Position numbers and translations under genes: made by a program
The notes under the pieces: generated by a model
Told to the model about the DNA's origin: nothing
Seen by the model: the letters and a program-made list of their open reading frames with translations, nothing else
The model's database searches: none
In this document: piece by piece, positions 18,135-27,647 of the stretch
Numbering within the stretch: position 1 is the first letter of the stretch
Layout of the letters: each line of letters starts with the position of its first letter
NCBI GenBank assembly: GCA_965216365.1
Contig: CBDCFT010000059.1
Coordinates: 50,607 to 114,606 of the forward strand
Origin: CBDCFT01 sp965216365
GTDB taxonomy: Bacteria > Pseudomonadota > Gammaproteobacteria > Arenicellales > CBDCFT01
Direction: 5' to 3'
Length of the DNA: 64,000 bases

Positions 18135-18265
18135 GTCGCCAGCGTCGGTGGAACCGTCGGGCCGCGCGATGTCCGCGTTACGGACGATAATATCGAAGTG
18201 GGCGATTGGAAGTGCCTGGGGGTTTAAGCGGTGTTATGGGGGGTGACTACGGGTAAAACTGTTGA

Positions 18266-18709
18266 CTACACCATTTGTTTTTCGCGCATTTCATCCAGGG
18301 TTTTGCAGTCCACGCACAACGTTGCTGTCGGGCGGGCTTCAAGCCGCTGAATACCGATGTCAATACCGCATTTTTCACACCAGCCGTAGTCGCCGCTGTC
18401 CAGGCTGGCCAATGATTCTGTAATCTTGGCAATCAATTTTCGTTCGCGGTCGCGGCTGCGCAGTTCCAGCGACATATCGGTTTCCTGGCTGGCGCGGTCA
18501 TTGGGATCGGGGTGGTTTACTGTCTCGTCCTGCATGCTGGTGACCGTGCGCGACATTTCCTCCATCAGCTCGCTACGCCAGGATTCCAGGATAGTGCGAA
18601 AATGAGCACGCTGGTTTTCATTCATGAATTCCTCACGCTTTTTCGCCTTATACGGCTTAACTCCATGAATTAAATCAGACTCTACCTTTTTCTTGGCTGC
18701 GCTTGCCAT
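18266..18709 (-). CDS. dksA: RNA polymerase-binding transcription factor DksA
   Basis: Binds the polymerase secondary channel and, with ppGpp, controls rRNA and amino-acid promoters. 147 residues. A coiled coil (about 30-100, with the tip DPNDRASQETD holding the functional Asp residues) precedes a four-cysteine zinc finger: CEKCG then CVDCKT. Divergent from smc; 30 nt downstream of it lies the dihydroorotase frame on the same strand. Confidence 0.96.
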   Translation of the reverse strand: MASAAKKKVESDLIHGVKPYKAKKREEFMNENQRAHFRTILESWRSELMEEMSRTVTSMQDETVNHPDPNDRASQETDMSLELRSRDRERKLIAKITESLASLDSGDYGWCEKCGIDIGIQRLEARPTATLCVDCKTLDEMREKQMV

Positions 18710-18979
18710 TTCAATACTCCATCGAATGTATTTGCCGGTGCCCGAATCGACAACGGATTCAAGGGCGGTCGGGAAAAATGAAACCGGGCTTTATACCCGA
18801 TTTGCCGGTAAAGGGCAACGAAGTTTACCTGCGTCATTTTAACAAAGCGCTCGAACAAAAATGTGCAAGTTTAGGGTGCATTCCTGTTATGAAAATTGTC
18901 GTATGCAATTCACAATTCATGTGGTAGTTTTCGCGTCCAACCCGAACTATGGAGGGTTCAACTCACAACTGGTTGGTTA

Positions 18980-21900
18980 ATGCGTTTAAAAACTATACAC
19001 GTCTTTGGTTTTAAGTCTTTTGTAGACCCGACTACGCTTAAAGTGCGTGCAAACATCGTCGGGATTGTAGGGCCAAACGGTTGTGGAAAATCAAATGTTA
19101 TCGATGCCCTACGCTGGGTGATGGGCGAAGCGTCCGCCAAGAACCTGCGTGGCGACAGCATGGCCGATGTCATTTTCAATGGCTCTACCTCACGCAAACC
19201 GGTGGGCAAGGCCGCCGTGGAACTCACATTCGATAACACCGACCGGCGCGCTCCGGATGCCTATTCGCAATTCACGGAAATATCCGTCAAACGCACCTTA
19301 AGTCGCGACGGTACGTCGGAGTATTTTGTGAACAGTACCCGCTGCCGGCGCCGTGATATCACCGATATTTTTCGGGGTACCGGGCTTGGCCCACGTTCCT
19401 ACTCCATTATCGAACAAGGTATGGTCAGCCGCATCGTCGAGGCCCGACCGGACGATCTGCGTTTGTTTGTCGAGGAGGCGTCAGGCATCTCCAAATACAA
19501 AGACCGCCGCCGGGAAACGGAAACCCGTATTCGCCACACCCGCGAAAATCTTGAGCGAGTTGCGGATATTCGCAGCGAACTGGAAACCCAGTTGCGACGT
19601 TTGAAACGTCAGTCCCAGGCCGCACAACGGTATAAAGTTTTGAAAGAAGAAGAACGACTCGTCCATGCCCAGTTGCTGGCGCTGCGCTGGAAGACGCTGC
19701 ACGACGATTTGTCCAACCACGAGCAACAACTATCGCATCTGAAAACCGAGCTGGAAGGGCGTATTGCGGCGCAACGTGAGACTGAAGCAAAGATAGAGCA
19801 GCAACGCACGCAACAAACCGAAGCCCAGGAAAAAATGAATACGGTGCAGGGCGAGTTTTATCGCATCAGCGCCGATGTTGCGACCATGGAACAGAATATT
19901 GAGCATGCGCACGAAACCCATAAGCGTCAGCAGGCGGAATACGAACGGCTGGTGCAGGAAGTGGCGTCGTTGCAGACCCAGTCGACGCGGGATCAGCAGG
20001 CGCTGAGCGCGGCGCGCAATGAATTGGAACAGATCAATCCGCGTTTCGAACGATTGACCGAAGCAATGAACGCGGCCAACGAGACTCTGGCGCAGACGGA
20101 GCAGCAAAACCGTGACTGGGAGAACCGCTGGGAGCAGTTTAACCGGGAAGCCATCGAGCCGGCCCAGCAACAGGTGCGGCATTCGGCTAAAGTAGAACAG
20201 ATTCAGCAACAGATTGCGCAACTGAATCAGCGTCTGAGTCATCTTCGCAGCGAACGGGAAAAACTCGAGCAACAACTGTCCAGCGACGACCCGGAAACGA
20301 CCAAACAACAAGTCGCCCGTTTCGATGTTGAATTCGATCAGAAACAAAAACAATTGGAAGAGTTGGAAGGCCGGGTCAGGCGTTTACGCGAACTGTCGGA
20401 TCATGCGGCACAGCAGGTGGACGATCATCGTGGTGAGTTGCAGCAAATCAGCGCGCGTTTGCAGTCATTACAGGAAATACAGGATGCCGCCATGCATGAA
20501 GATGACGACGATTATCGTCAATGGTTGGAGCGCCAGGGAATTGCCAATGCCCCGCGTTTGACCACGCGTTTGTCTGTGCAGGCAGGTTGGGAGCAGGCGG
20601 TGGATGCGATCCTGGGTGACCGGTTGGCGGCGTTTTGCGTTCATTCGTTGGATCAGGTACCGACAAACGAACTGGATTCTACCGATCGGGGTATTACCCT
20701 GATTCAACCCGGCGATACACAAGGATCCAGCGCGCCGGAAAACAGTTTGCTGGCCAAAGTCAGCGGACAGGATGTAAGCGTCAATTCACTCCTGGGCGGT
20801 GTGCAGGTGGCTGAAAATACGGCGCAGGCGATTCGGCGCCGCGATCGATTGCACGATGGCGAATGCATCGTCACGCGCAGCGGTGTGTTGGTAGGGCGCA
20901 ACTGGTTGCACCGACCACAAAAAAACGAACAACACGCGAATATCCTGGAGCGCGCGAAGACCATTGACGGGCTAAGCGAGCAGGTAAAACAGATGCAGCC
21001 CGCTCTGGATGATTTGGTGAGCGATCAAACCAACCGGCAAAACGAGTTGCAGGAGCACGAAAAAAATCTGGACACAGCGCGTGCGGCGCACCGGGAAATG
21101 GCGCAACAACGTGCGGAACTGCACAGTCAGTTAGGCGCGCAGCAGGCCCGCCATGAGGAAATGACAGCACGGCAAAATCAACTGCGTGATGAAATCGACG
21201 GTGTGAATAGCGATATCGACAGTTGTCACGCAGGTCTTTCCGGCGCCGAGGAGTTTCTGGCCCGGGCGGAAATGGTTTCCGGAGGCCGCGAGCAACAAAC
21301 CAATGCGTTGATCGATGAACGCGATGCCATACGCGCTCGATTAAACGAACTGCGCGATGCTGCGAGCCAGGCGCAGGACGATCGTCATAGCGTGGCCTTG
21401 GAGCATCATCGTTTGGATGTCACGATTCGATCAGCCGAGGAACAGATCGAACGATTGGCACGTCAAATTCAGCAGGTTAGCCAGCGACGCGACGAGTTGC
21501 ATGGAATACTGTCGCAATCCGATGACCCCGCCGCCGAATTGACTCAGCAATTGGAAAAATTGTTGGAACAACGGTTAGCGAGCGAGGAGTTGCTGCGCAA
21601 TACACGGGAAGAATTTTCACGGCAGGAAGAAGCGTTGCGTGGTTTATCCGAAAAACGCTCCGCGCGGGAACAGGATGTGACGGCGGCACGTGAAAAGGTG
21701 GAGCAGCAGGGCCTGGTTCGCCAGGAATTAGTGGTGCGGTCACAGAATGTCAGCGAGCAGATTCAAACCGCGGGCTACAACGTCGAATCCCTGGTGAACG
21801 AGTTACCCGAAGAAGCCGAGGAAGATGTCTGGAAAGAAAAGCTGGAAAGCGTCACCAAGCGTATCGAACGCATTGGGCCGGTGAATCTGGTTGCGATTGA

Positions 21901-22486
21901 AGAATTCGAAGAACAATCGGAACGTAAGGAGTACCTGGACAAACAACATGAAGACCTGATCGAAGCATTGACGACACTTGAGGGTGTTATTCGCAAAATT
22001 GACAAGGACACCCGGCAACGATTCAGAGATACTTTTGAACAACTGGATCAGAACTTTCGCGAGTTTTTTCCGAAACTGTTTGGCGGTGGCAGCGCAACAC
22101 TGCAGTTAACCGACGACGACATGTTATCCGCGGGGGTAACGGTCATGGCGCGGCCACCGGGTAAACGCAACAGTACGATTCATCTGTTGTCCGGCGGGGA
22201 AAAAGCGTTAACCGCGGTGTCACTGATATTTTCGTTCTTTAAATTGAATCCCGCGCCGTTTTGCCTGCTGGATGAGGTCGATGCACCGTTGGATGACGCC
22301 AATGTCGTGCGCTATTGCGAAACCCTGAAGTCGCTGGCGGAACATACGCAACTGATGTTTATTACGCATAATAAAATTACCATGGAGTTTGCAGATATAC
22401 TGGTTGGCGTTACCATGGGCGAGCCGGGCGTTTCCCGCCTGGTATCGGTGGACATCGAACAAGCATTGGAAATGGCTGTTCAGTAA
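18980..22486 (+). CDS. smc: Chromosome partition protein SMC
   Basis: Condensin ATPase that organises and segregates the chromosome. 1168 residues from ATG 18980 (MRLKTIHVFGFKSFVDPTTL), the family start; the frame is open further upstream but that part has no family match. Walker A is GIVGPNGCGKSN, followed by two long coiled-coil arms rich in Gln/Glu/Arg flanking a hinge near residues 515-670. Signature motif HLLSGGEKALTAVS and Walker B FCLLDEVDAPLDDANV. First gene of smc-zipA-ligA. Confidence 0.97.
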   Translation: MRLKTIHVFGFKSFVDPTTLKVRANIVGIVGPNGCGKSNVIDALRWVMGEASAKNLRGDSMADVIFNGSTSRKPVGKAAVELTFDNTDRRAPDAYSQFTEISVKRTLSRDGTSEYFVNSTRCRRRDITDIFRGTGLGPRSYSIIEQGMVSRIVEARPDDLRLFVEEASGISKYKDRRRETETRIRHTRENLERVADIRSELETQLRRLKRQSQAAQRYKVLKEEERLVHAQLLALRWKTLHDDLSNHEQQLSHLKTELEGRIAAQRETEAKIEQQRTQQTEAQEKMNTVQGEFYRISADVATMEQNIEHAHETHKRQQAEYERLVQEVASLQTQSTRDQQALSAARNELEQINPRFERLTEAMNAANETLAQTEQQNRDWENRWEQFNREAIEPAQQQVRHSAKVEQIQQQIAQLNQRLSHLRSEREKLEQQLSSDDPETTKQQVARFDVEFDQKQKQLEELEGRVRRLRELSDHAAQQVDDHRGELQQISARLQSLQEIQDAAMHEDDDDYRQWLERQGIANAPRLTTRLSVQAGWEQAVDAILGDRLAAFCVHSLDQVPTNELDSTDRGITLIQPGDTQGSSAPENSLLAKVSGQDVSVNSLLGGVQVAENTAQAIRRRDRLHDGECIVTRSGVLVGRNWLHRPQKNEQHANILERAKTIDGLSEQVKQMQPALDDLVSDQTNRQNELQEHEKNLDTARAAHREMAQQRAELHSQLGAQQARHEEMTARQNQLRDEIDGVNSDIDSCHAGLSGAEEFLARAEMVSGGREQQTNALIDERDAIRARLNELRDAASQAQDDRHSVALEHHRLDVTIRSAEEQIERLARQIQQVSQRRDELHGILSQSDDPAAELTQQLEKLLEQRLASEELLRNTREEFSRQEEALRGLSEKRSAREQDVTAAREKVEQQGLVRQELVVRSQNVSEQIQTAGYNVESLVNELPEEAEEDVWKEKLESVTKRIERIGPVNLVAIEEFEEQSERKEYLDKQHEDLIEALTTLEGVIRKIDKDTRQRFRDTFEQLDQNFREFFPKLFGGGSATLQLTDDDMLSAGVTVMARPPGKRNSTIHLLSGGEKALTAVSLIFSFFKLNPAPFCLLDEVDAPLDDANVVRYCETLKSLAEHTQLMFITHNKITMEFADILVGVTMGEPGVSRLVSVDIEQALEMAVQ

Positions 22487-22502
22487 ATGGCAATCACTTA
22501 AT

Positions 22503-23663
22503 ATGGAATTACGTACAGCTCTGCTGATCGTGGGAATCGGCGTGCTGGGGGTTGTGGTTGTGGCATCCTATCGCGCAACCATAGTAGGGTTTGTCAATCG
22601 GTTGCTCACGCGATTTGGCGGAAAAATCCAATTGCCGTCTTTTGAACGGCGTGCGCGCAAAAAACGTGCGCGTCGGAAATCAGCGCAACTGATTCCAGTC
22701 GAGGATTTTCAACAGGGATTTGACTTTGACGAATCTGTCGATTTGGTCCACGCTGGCGATTTCTATGACGAATCGGAACCCGTATTAGGCGATCATCAGT
22801 TTCCGTCTTTAAAGCCGCAGGACTTGGAGGCGGATACACTGGATATCGATTTTGGCGCAGTGATTTCCGGCGACAACCCGGTAGCGCGGGACGATGCGTT
22901 AAGTATTTTTCGCCAACACGAGTACGAACTGGAAAAACCGTTACGCATACTTGCGCGCTCCATCGAAACAGGTGAATGGCGGGATCTGGAACAGGAACCG
23001 TACGGCGGCGAATACGCCGAGTTGGCCTTGTCCATACAGCTAGCAGATCGGCATGGCCCGGTAACCGAAAGCGAGTTGACTAAGTTTTCATCGCTGGTAT
23101 TGCGACTCGCGGAAGACCTGGGACGCACGTTCAAGTTTTCCATGTCTATTGACGATGCGCTGGAGCGCGCCGTTGAACTGCGTGGTTTGTGCAAGGAATT
23201 CGACACTCTGGTCGTATTGAATGTTGTTGCAAACGAAGATCTGGATTTTCATGGCTGTGTGATCGATCAGTGTGCCGCGGAGTTCGGACTCGAACTGGGA
23301 CGTATGAATATTTATCACAAGAACATTGCAGACGTTATGGGGCCACGCAATCTGTATAGCATGGCGAATTTGTACTCGCCAGGTAATTTCGACCCTGAGC
23401 AAATGGACAATTTGCGAACGCAAGGCCTGTCGTTGTTTATGAGTCTGCCGACAAATTTTCAACCGGCCGACGTGTTTCTCGATATGGCGCATACGGCCAG
23501 AAGTATCAGCGAACGATTGAATGGTGAACTGGTTGATCGTGAACAAAATCCGCTGTCCGAGCGTGGCATCAATGCCATTCATCAACAGATTCTGAATTAT
23601 GTTGCGGAACTTCGTAGCGAAGGAATAGTGGCTGGGGGGCGCATTGCTGCGCGACTATTTTAA
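22503..23663 (+). CDS. zipA: Cell division protein ZipA
   Basis: Inner-membrane anchor that tethers FtsZ at the division site; characteristic of Gammaproteobacteria. 386 residues from ATG 22503, 16 nt after smc. An N-terminal membrane helix (TALLIVGIGVLGVVVVASY) is followed by a basic patch (RRARKKRARRK), an acidic linker, and the C-terminal FtsZ-binding domain (from about residue 240: FDTLVVLNVVANEDLDFHG, LYSMANLYSPGNFDPEQM). A longer frame overlapping smc is unlikely, as the membrane anchor should be N-terminal. Confidence 0.95.
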   Translation: MELRTALLIVGIGVLGVVVVASYRATIVGFVNRLLTRFGGKIQLPSFERRARKKRARRKSAQLIPVEDFQQGFDFDESVDLVHAGDFYDESEPVLGDHQFPSLKPQDLEADTLDIDFGAVISGDNPVARDDALSIFRQHEYELEKPLRILARSIETGEWRDLEQEPYGGEYAELALSIQLADRHGPVTESELTKFSSLVLRLAEDLGRTFKFSMSIDDALERAVELRGLCKEFDTLVVLNVVANEDLDFHGCVIDQCAAEFGLELGRMNIYHKNIADVMGPRNLYSMANLYSPGNFDPEQMDNLRTQGLSLFMSLPTNFQPADVFLDMAHTARSISERLNGELVDREQNPLSERGINAIHQQILNYVAELRSEGIVAGGRIAARLF

Positions 23664-23669
23664 TCCCGC

Positions 23670-25688
23670 ATGCCCGTCACCGCGAAAGATAAAAAGCACG
23701 TCCAGCGCTTACGCGAGGAACTCGGCCAACATAATTACCGGTACTATGTGCTGGATGATCCTTCGGTACCGGATAGCGAGTATGATCGTCTGTTTCTTGA
23801 GTTACAGGCGCTTGAGGAAGCACATCCCGAACTGGTAACCCCGGATTCTCCAACCCAGCGGGTAGGTAATAAACCCGCTTCCGGATTCGCTGAAGTTCGG
23901 CATGATGTTCCCATGTTGTCGCTCAGTAACGGGTTTTCCGATCAAGAGGTCATGGATTTTGACCGCCGTGTACGTGAGCGGCTCGAGCAGGACGAGATCG
24001 AGTATTTTGTCGAACCGAAACTCGACGGTGTCGCGCTGAGCTTATTGTATGAAAACGGTGTATTGGTGCGTGGTGCAACTCGTGGCGACGGTGTAACCGG
24101 TGAAGACGTTACCGCTAATGCACGCGCGATACGTTCTGTTCCTTTACGCTTGATGGGCAAAGATTACCCGCAAGTTCTCGAAGTTCGTGGCGAGGTGTTT
24201 ATCGCACGCAAAGGCTTCGATGAAATGAATGAGGCGCAACGCCAGGCGCAAGAGAAGCTGTACGTTAATCCACGCAACGCCGCTGCCGGCAGTTTGCGGC
24301 AACTCGACCCGCAAGTTTCCGCAAAACGTCCGTTGGAGATTTTCTTCTATGGTATCGGTCGCGTAGAACAAGGCGAGGTGCCGCAGACCCAGGCGCAGAT
24401 GTTTGACGCTTTTCGCGGTTGGGGTTTAAGAGTGTGCCCTGAAGTGCGGTTAGTGAACGGTGTTGAGAATTGCCTGAAACGTTACCAGGAAATACTGCAG
24501 ACACGCGAAGCGTTACCTTATGAAGTGGACGGGGTTGTCTACAAGGTGAACAGTCTCGAGCTGCAAACGAGGCTGGGACAGATTTCCCGCGCGCCGCGCT
24601 GGGCATTGGCACACAAATTTCCGGCCCAAGAAGAAATGACCGTCGTGCGTGAAATCGAAGTCCAGGTCGGTCGTACCGGTGCGATCACACCAGTCGCGCG
24701 TTTGCAGCCGGTATTCGTGGGCGGTGTCACGGTGTCCAATGCAACCCTGCACAACAAGGCTGAGATCGAACGTCTAGATATTCGCGTCGGCGATAGTGTG
24801 ATTATTCGTCGTGCCGGTGATGTGATCCCGGAAGTGGTATCCGTCGTTAAGGAAAAGCGCCCGAGGAAAACCGAGGCATTCAAATTTCCGACCCAATGTC
24901 CGGTATGCGAATCGGATATTGTTTTTGAAGGTGCGGGAATTATTGGTCGCTGCAGTGGCGGTTTGATTTGTTCAGCGCAACGCCGTGAAAGCATAAAACA
25001 CTTTGCGTCACGCCGGGCTATGGATATCGAAGGTCTCGGCGACAAGCTAGTCGATCAACTGGTCGACGAAAAACTGATCGATACCGTCGCGGATATTTAC
25101 TCGTTGACGGTTGAGCAGGTGAGCGCACTTGAACGCATGGGCAAAAAATCCGCACAGAACCTGATTGACGCGATTCAAAAAAGCAAAGACACGACATTGC
25201 CTCGATTCTTGTTTGGGCTGGGCATAGGGCAGGTAGGTGAAACCACAGCGCAGACGCTGGCCGAACACTTCGGTTCTCTGGAAGCCATTATGCAGGCCGA
25301 CGAAGAATCAATGCTGGAGGTGGCGGATGTCGGCCCCATCGTGGCGGACAGTATTCGCGCTTTCTTCCATCAAACCCATAACAAAGAAGTCATCGAGCAA
25401 CTGATCCAGGCTGGTGTGACGTGGCCGAAACCGAAGGTGACGGACGCACCAGCCAGCAGCGCGTTGTCGGGTAAAACCATTGTGCTCACCGGTACTTTGT
25501 CTACGCTTGCCCGGCAGGAAGCAAAACAACGTCTGCAGGCTATGGGTGCGAAAGTAACCGGCAGCGTATCCAAAAATACCGACTACGTGGTCGCGGGCGC
25601 CGACCCCGGTTCTAAGCTGCAAAAAGCCGAAACGTTAGGCGTAGAAGTGCTTGATGAACAGCAGTTGCTTGGATTACTGGAGGGTTAG
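23670..25688 (+). CDS. ligA: NAD-dependent DNA ligase LigA
   Basis: Seals nicks in replication and repair using NAD+. 672 residues, full length. Domain Ia (HNYRYYVLDDPSVPDSEYD), adenylation domain with the catalytic Lys in EPKLDG (near residue 117), OB fold, a four-cysteine zinc finger (CPVC and CSGGLIC), helix-hairpin-helix repeats and a C-terminal BRCT domain (LSGKTIVLTGTLSTLARQEA). Six nt after zipA. The smc-zipA-ligA order is a conserved gammaproteobacterial block. Confidence 0.98.
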   Translation: MPVTAKDKKHVQRLREELGQHNYRYYVLDDPSVPDSEYDRLFLELQALEEAHPELVTPDSPTQRVGNKPASGFAEVRHDVPMLSLSNGFSDQEVMDFDRRVRERLEQDEIEYFVEPKLDGVALSLLYENGVLVRGATRGDGVTGEDVTANARAIRSVPLRLMGKDYPQVLEVRGEVFIARKGFDEMNEAQRQAQEKLYVNPRNAAAGSLRQLDPQVSAKRPLEIFFYGIGRVEQGEVPQTQAQMFDAFRGWGLRVCPEVRLVNGVENCLKRYQEILQTREALPYEVDGVVYKVNSLELQTRLGQISRAPRWALAHKFPAQEEMTVVREIEVQVGRTGAITPVARLQPVFVGGVTVSNATLHNKAEIERLDIRVGDSVIIRRAGDVIPEVVSVVKEKRPRKTEAFKFPTQCPVCESDIVFEGAGIIGRCSGGLICSAQRRESIKHFASRRAMDIEGLGDKLVDQLVDEKLIDTVADIYSLTVEQVSALERMGKKSAQNLIDAIQKSKDTTLPRFLFGLGIGQVGETTAQTLAEHFGSLEAIMQADEESMLEVADVGPIVADSIRAFFHQTHNKEVIEQLIQAGVTWPKPKVTDAPASSALSGKTIVLTGTLSTLARQEAKQRLQAMGAKVTGSVSKNTDYVVAGADPGSKLQKAETLGVEVLDEQQLLGLLEG

Positions 25689-25704
25689 CCTAATTTTTGG
25701 ATAA

Positions 25705-26016
25705 ATGTTAAAAACAATGGCTTTCACAATTATTTTTGCTTTGTTGCTGGGGGTTTTATTTTTTTGCCGGTACATCAGCACAGATAAGTACTATCTTGTG
25801 ACTTATGAAGTTTCGCCAGACGGAAAACATGTGGGAGTACTAGTGAATAACTCGGGCGGCGGGGGACCAGGTTGATGCAGGGACTTTGTGTATAAATTTC
25901 CATTTCCCAAGATGATTGATATAAGTGACGAAGAGAAGAACTTCGAGTATCTGGTCAAATCGTTTGAGGACTGTACAGACTCAAATGACGTAAGCTGGCT
26001 GTGGAAAGAGCAATGA
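25705..26016 (+). pseudogene. Small membrane or exported protein with an in-frame TGA
   Basis: Starts 16 nt after ligA as MLKTMAFTIIFALLLGVLFF, a membrane or signal segment, then TDKYYLVTYEVSPDGKHVGV and a Gly-rich NNSGGGGPG. A single TGA at 25873-25875 interrupts it, after which the same frame continues for 46 codons (CRDFVYKFPFPKMIDISDEE...) to a TGA at 26014-26016. Coding character is similar on both sides, so this looks like one 103-codon gene with one nonsense codon (a TGG-to-TGA change would explain it). I do not recognise the family. Selenocysteine is considered below and not favoured. Confidence 0.5.
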
Positions 26017-26109
26017 ATCTGCAGTCGCACCGTCATGGCGACTAAACCATGGAGTTAACTACGCGCAGGACAACGTGCGCTTAAGGTTAATCCAGCGTTG
26101 CTCCTGTTG

Positions 26110-26910
26110 TTACGATTCCAGCGCCGTGCAGCGAATGAGTAACCGGCTGTGTCCGGTAAAATCGTTAACAGGATAGTGCAGTGTAAAGCGATTGTCCCAG
26201 AGTACGAGGTCGAACGGCGACCATCGGTGCCTGAAAGTAAATTCCGGCCGGGAAATATGGTGGTCGAGAAAATTAATCAATGGTCGGCTTTCATCTTCCG
26301 TCATATTTAAAAATCGAGTCGCAAACATTCGATTGATGTAGATTCCTTTCTTGTTTGATATTGGATGTTGCCGAATGACCGGGTGAATCGCGGTTTGGCT
26401 TGGATGATCGGGTTGTCCTGGTCCGTCATAACTGTGTACCGCTGCGAGCCCGTCCAGCGCGGCCTGCATTCCGCTACTGAGCGCAGCATAAGCCGCAATC
26501 GTGTTGGCGAATCCGGTGTCTCCGCCCACGGATGGGATTACTTTTGCGTGCAGCGCTGAAACGTAGGCCGCCGGTTTTTCAAAGGTGACATCCGCGTGCC
26601 AATCCGATCCGCCAAATAGCCGCTCGCCATCCGGTTCTTTGCGCATTTCCAGCACTTCTTTAAGACCATCTGCGTATATCACACCTTCATCCGCATGATG
26701 GCAAAACAGTGGGCCGAAATGCGCGACGAGGTCACGAAGTTGGCTTGCGGACATCGACTGATTTCTGACCACCACGACAAGGTGTTGATCGAGCATTTTC
26801 CGCAAATACGCTGCAACAGTCTGCGAGTTTTGTGTTGGTATCTGGAAGCCATCAATACTGACGCCAAAATGGGGCGTGAATAATGTTTCTTTTAAGCTAT
26901 CTTTACGCAT
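26110..26910 (-). CDS. TauD/TfdA-family 2-oxoglutarate-dependent dioxygenase
   Basis: A non-haem iron oxygenase coupling 2-oxoglutarate decarboxylation to substrate oxidation; the substrate is unknown. 266 residues. The iron ligands are visible: HxD in GGSDWHADVTFEKP (about residue 104) and the distal His in WDNRFTLHYPVND, with an Arg for 2-oxoglutarate in HSRLLIRC. No sulfonate-transport genes are nearby, so a taurine role is not supported. The 5' end overlaps the divergent DUF218 frame by 35 nt as annotated. Confidence 0.88.
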   Translation of the reverse strand: MRKDSLKETLFTPHFGVSIDGFQIPTQNSQTVAAYLRKMLDQHLVVVVRNQSMSASQLRDLVAHFGPLFCHHADEGVIYADGLKEVLEMRKEPDGERLFGGSDWHADVTFEKPAAYVSALHAKVIPSVGGDTGFANTIAAYAALSSGMQAALDGLAAVHSYDGPGQPDHPSQTAIHPVIRQHPISNKKGIYINRMFATRFLNMTEDESRPLINFLDHHISRPEFTFRHRWSPFDLVLWDNRFTLHYPVNDFTGHSRLLIRCTALES

Positions 26911-27607
26911 ATCGGCAAACTGTTGTCCAACGGGTTATTTTATATTGAAGCGAATTACTATCACCATCGGTTTGTTATGCGCCCTGGTTTTCTTATCCGT
27001 CGCCGTGCTGTTCGTAATCGATTGTTTCCTTCCGTATAAGGATGAGCTGCGAAAAGCGGATGCCATATTCGTTTTGGACGGCGAATACCCGTTTCGAATC
27101 TGGGCGGCGCTGGACTTGTATCACGAAGGTTATTCGCCTCTGATAATTTTTTCGCGGTTTGAAGATTTACAGGGCGTGCAAAAACTGGCCAAGGAAAAAC
27201 GAGGTTACGGGTCAGTGCGATACGAGCAGGTCGATTCATTGCAAAAGTCAATTCCATTGGATGCCATGCGTATCGCGCAAGGCGAGTACAAAAATACTGC
27301 TGAAGAATTAACTTCGATTTTCGACTACGCACGTGCACAAGACATGCAATCCATAATTCTGGTGACTTCCGATTATCATGCGCGGCGGGTACGAATGCTG
27401 GCTGACAAAACGAAAGACCCATCAATAGCCGTGATTGTGCGTGTTACACCTTATCAGGCAATGATGCGGGATTTGAACTGGGCGCGGCACTTGGGAATGC
27501 TACGCGTGGTGACGTCGGAATTTTTTAAAGTCTTGTATCTTTATATGCCCGATCGGCTCCGAAACGCGATCCGGCCTGCACCTGTTACGGCTTCCGGGTT
27601 AGAATAG
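26876..27607 (+). CDS. DUF218 (YdcF/SanA/ElyC-like) membrane protein
   Basis: One N-terminal membrane helix (IGLLCALVFLSVAVLFVI) is followed by a DUF218 domain: KADAIFVLDGEYPFRIWAAL, then NTAEELTSIFDYA and the characteristic ILVTSDYHARRVRML. 243 residues from ATG 26876 (GGGG upstream). A TTG at 26945, just before the membrane helix, would remove the overlap with the dioxygenase gene and is an alternative. SanA and ElyC are linked to envelope integrity in E. coli; the role here is unknown. Confidence 0.8.
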   Translation: MNNVSFKLSLRISANCCPTGYFILKRITITIGLLCALVFLSVAVLFVIDCFLPYKDELRKADAIFVLDGEYPFRIWAALDLYHEGYSPLIIFSRFEDLQGVQKLAKEKRGYGSVRYEQVDSLQKSIPLDAMRIAQGEYKNTAEELTSIFDYARAQDMQSIILVTSDYHARRVRMLADKTKDPSIAVIVRVTPYQAMMRDLNWARHLGMLRVVTSEFFKVLYLYMPDRLRNAIRPAPVTASGLE

Positions 27608-27647
27608 CGCCTGGCGTAAATATTCAAATAAAAGGCACAGGATTTAA

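Noticed and set aside
25873..25920. Selenocysteine insertion at the in-frame TGA
   Set aside because: No convincing bSECIS hairpin is visible in the bases following the TGA, the protein is not a known selenoprotein, and a single G-to-A change in TGG explains the codon more simply.
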